From a virus, in the IMG/VR virus record IMGVR_UViG_3300001589_000121, positions 1 through 20,246 of that record: a stretch of DNA of 20,246 nt; one strand, given 5' to 3'. This document shows positions 18,552-20,246 of this stretch, piece by piece. How positions within the stretch are numbered: the first letter of the stretch is position 1; each line of letters starts with the position of its first letter. The notes beneath the pieces were generated by a model. It searched no databases and was not told where the DNA came from. It worked only from the letters and a program-made list of their open reading frames with translations. The position numbers and the translations under genes were made by a program.

Positions 18552-18572
18552 ATGTGCAACTATAAGATATGA
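18552..18572 (+). other. Met-Cys micro-ORF on the rightward strand
   Basis: The HTH gene ends TAATAAATGTGCAAC. The ATG at 18552 opens MCNYKI and its TGA at 18570-18572 overlaps the ATG of the next gene (18569). This is the same arrangement as in the leftward block but on the other strand, so the element follows transcription direction in both blocks. Confidence 0.4.
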
Positions 18573-18736
18573 AGGTAAAGATACAGGTAACTGTTGTTAA
18601 GGTTTTCGATGTAGATTCTGACAGTGTGGAATCCTCGAAAGAGATTTTGTATGATAAGTTTTTATCGGATGAATTGGATTTGGACATCATGGAGGATTAT
18701 GATGATGTTCGCATAAGTGTTCAGCGTTGGGTGTAG
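18569..18736 (+). CDS. Hypothetical acidic protein (55 aa)
   Basis: The ATG at 18569 opens 55 codons (MKVKIQVTVVKVFDVDSDSV...), stopping at 18736. A beta-like start is followed by an acidic helix (SDELDLDIMEDYDDVRIS). Codon choice matches the neighbouring rightward genes. It follows the HTH gene by 20 nt, linked by the Met-Cys micro-ORF. Not recognised. Confidence 0.65.
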   Translation: MKVKIQVTVVKVFDVDSDSVESSKEILYDKFLSDELDLDIMEDYDDVRISVQRWV

Positions 18737-18771
18737 AGGGGGAAAGGCATTTCACTGACGAGGGGGATCGC

Positions 18772-18945
18772 ATGGTTTGGAAGACTCGCAAGGGTGGTAT
18801 CTTTTATTTGGAAGATATGAACAGTGCTCATTTGGTAAAGATTTACAGGTCTCATTTAAAGCGTAATTATACGATGCCTGTTATAGATTGTGTGTGGGAT
18901 GAGTTGGTTCATCGTGGGTTGGATAGTGAGTTTGAGCAAGAATAG
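18772..18945 (+). CDS. Small conserved phage-type protein (57 aa, ATG start chosen)
   Basis: From the ATG at 18772 the protein reads MVWKTRKGGIFYLEDMNSAH then LVKIYRSHLKR. This 'W-T-x-x-G-x-x-x-x-x-DM-x-x-x-HL-x-x-x-x-x-x-L-x-R' layout is familiar from small phage proteins of unknown function. The frame extends back to a TTG at 18727 that overlaps the upstream gene (72 aa in total); the ATG is preferred because the family pattern begins there. It has an acidic tail (DSEFEQE). Confidence 0.6.
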   Translation: MVWKTRKGGIFYLEDMNSAHLVKIYRSHLKRNYTMPVIDCVWDELVHRGLDSEFEQE

Positions 18946-18973
18946 TTTTGTGTAATGACTAAAAAGGAATATC

Positions 18974-19177
18974 TTGGTTGGTATAATAGTAGACGAAAGT
19001 AAATTCATCGAGGAGCATCGGCATCGGGTGTTGAATAACATACCAAAGGTTTCAGAACCTTATTTACGTAGGTTGGAGGAGTATTGTTTTGATAATGGGT
19101 TTAAGTTGTGTAGACGTTGTTATAGACCTTATTATGAAAAGAAAGATTGTACCGAGTGTGGTCAAGCAGTTAAATAA
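18974..19177 (+). CDS. Small zinc-ribbon protein (67 aa, TTG start)
   Basis: The C-terminal half carries LCRRCYRPYYEKKDCTECG, a CxxC-x8-CxxC zinc ribbon. The N-terminal half is helical and charged. No ATG is available in frame: the stop-free frame begins after a TGA at 18956, and TTG at 18974 is the first plausible start. An ATG at 18955 opens a different frame of 15 codons (MTKKEYLGWYNSRRK) that overlaps the start. Either TTG is used, or there is a frameshift (programmed or a sequence error) near AAAAAGG at 18961. Confidence 0.5.
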   Translation: MVGIIVDESKFIEEHRHRVLNNIPKVSEPYLRRLEEYCFDNGFKLCRRCYRPYYEKKDCTECGQAVK

Positions 19178-19751
19178 GAATTTCCCAGAGATAGAGTTAG
19201 AAGATTTAAGGTCAGACGAAGAGTTTTTGTATTTGTGTTGGCTTAATGAGTTGTGCAATGCTGGTTTTGTTAGTAATGCTTGGTATGAGAGTGAGACTTT
19301 CGAGTTGTATGGTGGGTATGATAAGTTGTATGAGGAGGTTAAGAAGACTAAGACTAATGTGAAGAGTGAGAAGTTGGTACGTAGAACTGTTTACACTCCT
19401 GATTTTAAGGTTGAGTGGTTGCCAGAGGCTTCGGATATTTTTTATTGTGATTTGGTATCTCCTAAGAAGATTACTCATAATGTAAAACCTCTTTATCATG
19501 TTGGTGATAGGTTTGTTACTTATGTGGAGGTGAAGGCAGATCATAATCAGAATAACAGTACGAGTTATTCTCAGGTGAAGATGAATTGGTTGTTTGCCAC
19601 TCAGGGTGTTTATATTAATCTTGTGAAAGTCCCAGAGTTGTTTAAGAAGGTTTTTTGTGCTGATGAGTTTTTGTATACTGAGAAGAGTAGGAATAGGAGG
19701 CAGTTGTCTTATAGGGTGAAGACGTTGGATGAGTTCTTAGAATTGCATTAA
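19134..19751 (+). CDS. PD-(D/E)XK-like nuclease candidate (205 aa)
   Basis: The C-terminal half shows the signs of this nuclease fold: VYTPDFKVEWL provides the Asp, RFVTYVEVKADHN the E-x-K, and a following helix has SYSQVKMNWLF, consistent with the Q/K helix. The family includes phage resolvases and DNA-repair nucleases, which cut DNA with metal ions. The start is set at the ATG at 19134 (MKRKIVPSV), 15 codons inside a longer frame from 19089, because the longer version overlaps most of the zinc-ribbon coding sequence. Even so the two genes overlap by 44 nt. The specific subfamily is not determined. Confidence 0.5.
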   Translation: MKRKIVPSVVKQLNKNFPEIELEDLRSDEEFLYLCWLNELCNAGFVSNAWYESETFELYGGYDKLYEEVKKTKTNVKSEKLVRRTVYTPDFKVEWLPEASDIFYCDLVSPKKITHNVKPLYHVGDRFVTYVEVKADHNQNNSTSYSQVKMNWLFATQGVYINLVKVPELFKKVFCADEFLYTEKSRNRRQLSYRVKTLDEFLELH

Positions 19752-19776
19752 AATAAAAGTTTTATATTTACAGAAG

Positions 19777-20058
19777 ATGGACAGAGAAGTTATCATAGAT
19801 GTATTTCAGATTACGGTTTTGAATAAGAGCTTGGGGAACACTCCTGGTTTTGTTTGGCAGGTAGGAAAGAAGTACAGGCTTAATGGTAAGTTTTTCACTT
19901 GCTCTAGGATTTTGCATGATGATACTGCTTATTATTTTAATGGTCAATCTCGCTGGGATGTTTATATGTCGGCAGATGATGGTCAAGAGTTTAAGCATGT
20001 AAGCTATGAGAATGCTAGTTTAGAGATTAAGAGATCTGTTCCTATTGATTGTATATAA
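19777..20058 (+). CDS. Hypothetical protein (93 aa)
   Basis: Family not recognised. The middle, WQVGKKYRLNGKFFTCSRIL, then HDDTAYYFNGQSRWDVYMS, suggests a small beta barrel or sheet. It is soluble, with no membrane or metal motif. The ATG follows AAGTTTTATATTTACAGAAG after a 25-nt spacer. It is the last gene before the putative structural gene. Confidence 0.65.
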   Translation: MDREVIIDVFQITVLNKSLGNTPGFVWQVGKKYRLNGKFFTCSRILHDDTAYYFNGQSRWDVYMSADDGQEFKHVSYENASLEIKRSVPIDCI

Positions 20059-20092
20059 ACGTTAAACATATAAATTTTAAAAATAAAAAGAA

Positions 20093-20246
20093 ATGGCGAA
20101 GGTAGATTTATTATTAGTAGATGGAAGCACTGCGACTGTTGTAGATAGCCACGTAACTTTCGTTGGTGGTGTAAACAGCGCAGTAGAAGTTACAATTCCA
20201 ACAGCAGGAGAGAATCCAATTGTATTAGAGGTTAATGACACAGTGG
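20093..20246 (+). CDS. Probable structural protein, N-terminal part only (cut by right edge)
   Basis: The ATG at 20093 follows TTAAAAATAAAAAGAA, a strong A-rich leader. The visible 51 codons start MAKVDLLLVDGSTATVVDSH and continue with FVGGVNSAVEVTIPTAGENP, an alternating beta-strand pattern rich in Val, Thr and Gly, as in phage decoration, fibre or tail proteins. Its codon choice (GTA, TTA, AGC, AAC, GCA) differs from the G/T-ending choice of the genes just before it, which fits a highly expressed gene. The assignment is provisional because most of the gene is outside. Confidence 0.45.
   Translation, partial: MAKVDLLLVDGSTATVVDSHVTFVGGVNSAVEVTIPTAGENPIVLEVNDTV

Noticed and set aside
18856-19544. 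Minus-strand frames opposite the rightward genes
   Set aside because: Ser/Leu/Ile-rich translations are what the complement of G/T-biased codons gives; the plus-strand frames carry the zinc-ribbon and nuclease-like motifs.

Overview
The window is AT-rich DNA that looks like a phage of a Flavobacteriia-type (Bacteroidota) host, lytic or temperate. The evidence is the dense packing of small genes with ATGA overlaps and the phage-type content: primase-helicase, orphan DNA methyltransferases, serine recombinase, DnaA-like and annealing-protein-like genes, and many short unknowns. Start codons have almost no Shine-Dalgarno sequence. They follow A-rich leaders instead, with the form TTAAAAACAAACAATC-ATG, as is usual in Bacteroidota. 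The host assignment is an inference from these signals and from cassette-like palindromes of a Flavobacteria style.

Layout. From 1 to 17411 every gene lies on the minus strand, so transcription runs leftwards from the gene-free region at 17.4-18.3 kb. The first part transcribed (17411 to about 11000) is a run of small, mostly acidic proteins of unknown function, as in a typical early region. Next come a gene-free segment with repeats and a terminator-like hairpin (10213-10932), a serine recombinase (9556-10212), a cytosine-C5-type methyltransferase (8681-9340), two tiny hydrophobic ORFs, a GroES-like protein (7647-8297) and a DnaA-domain-IV-like protein with a tandem 60-residue duplication (6776-7645). 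After these come a methyltransferase bounded by cassette-like imperfect palindromes (5454-6564), a ribbon-helix-helix protein, a probable ssDNA-annealing protein, a second cytosine methyltransferase, and a prim-pol/RecA-fold helicase fusion that runs off the left edge.

The right end (18264-20246) is on the plus strand: an HTH protein, small proteins, a PD-(D/E)XK-like nuclease candidate and the first codons of a probable structural gene. Codon choice changes here. The genes at 18.3-20.05 kb prefer G- or T-ending codons such as TTG, AAG and GAG, while the leftward genes and the last gene prefer A-ending codons.

The most unusual signals are three. First, a recurrent junction motif (TAATAAATGTGT) placed just after stop codons opens micro-ORFs beginning Met-Cys; at 16.4-16.5 kb three of these abut head to tail and end on the next start codon. 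Second, a 50-nt tRNA-like minihelix (perfect 7-bp acceptor stem plus a canonical T-arm) has no anticodon arm. Third, the methyltransferase looks like a cassette insertion. Together with a duplicated leader hairpin and a repeat-rich divergent region that could be an origin or transcriptional switch, these are the places to look for undescribed biology. All function calls rest on motif reading; no database search was possible.
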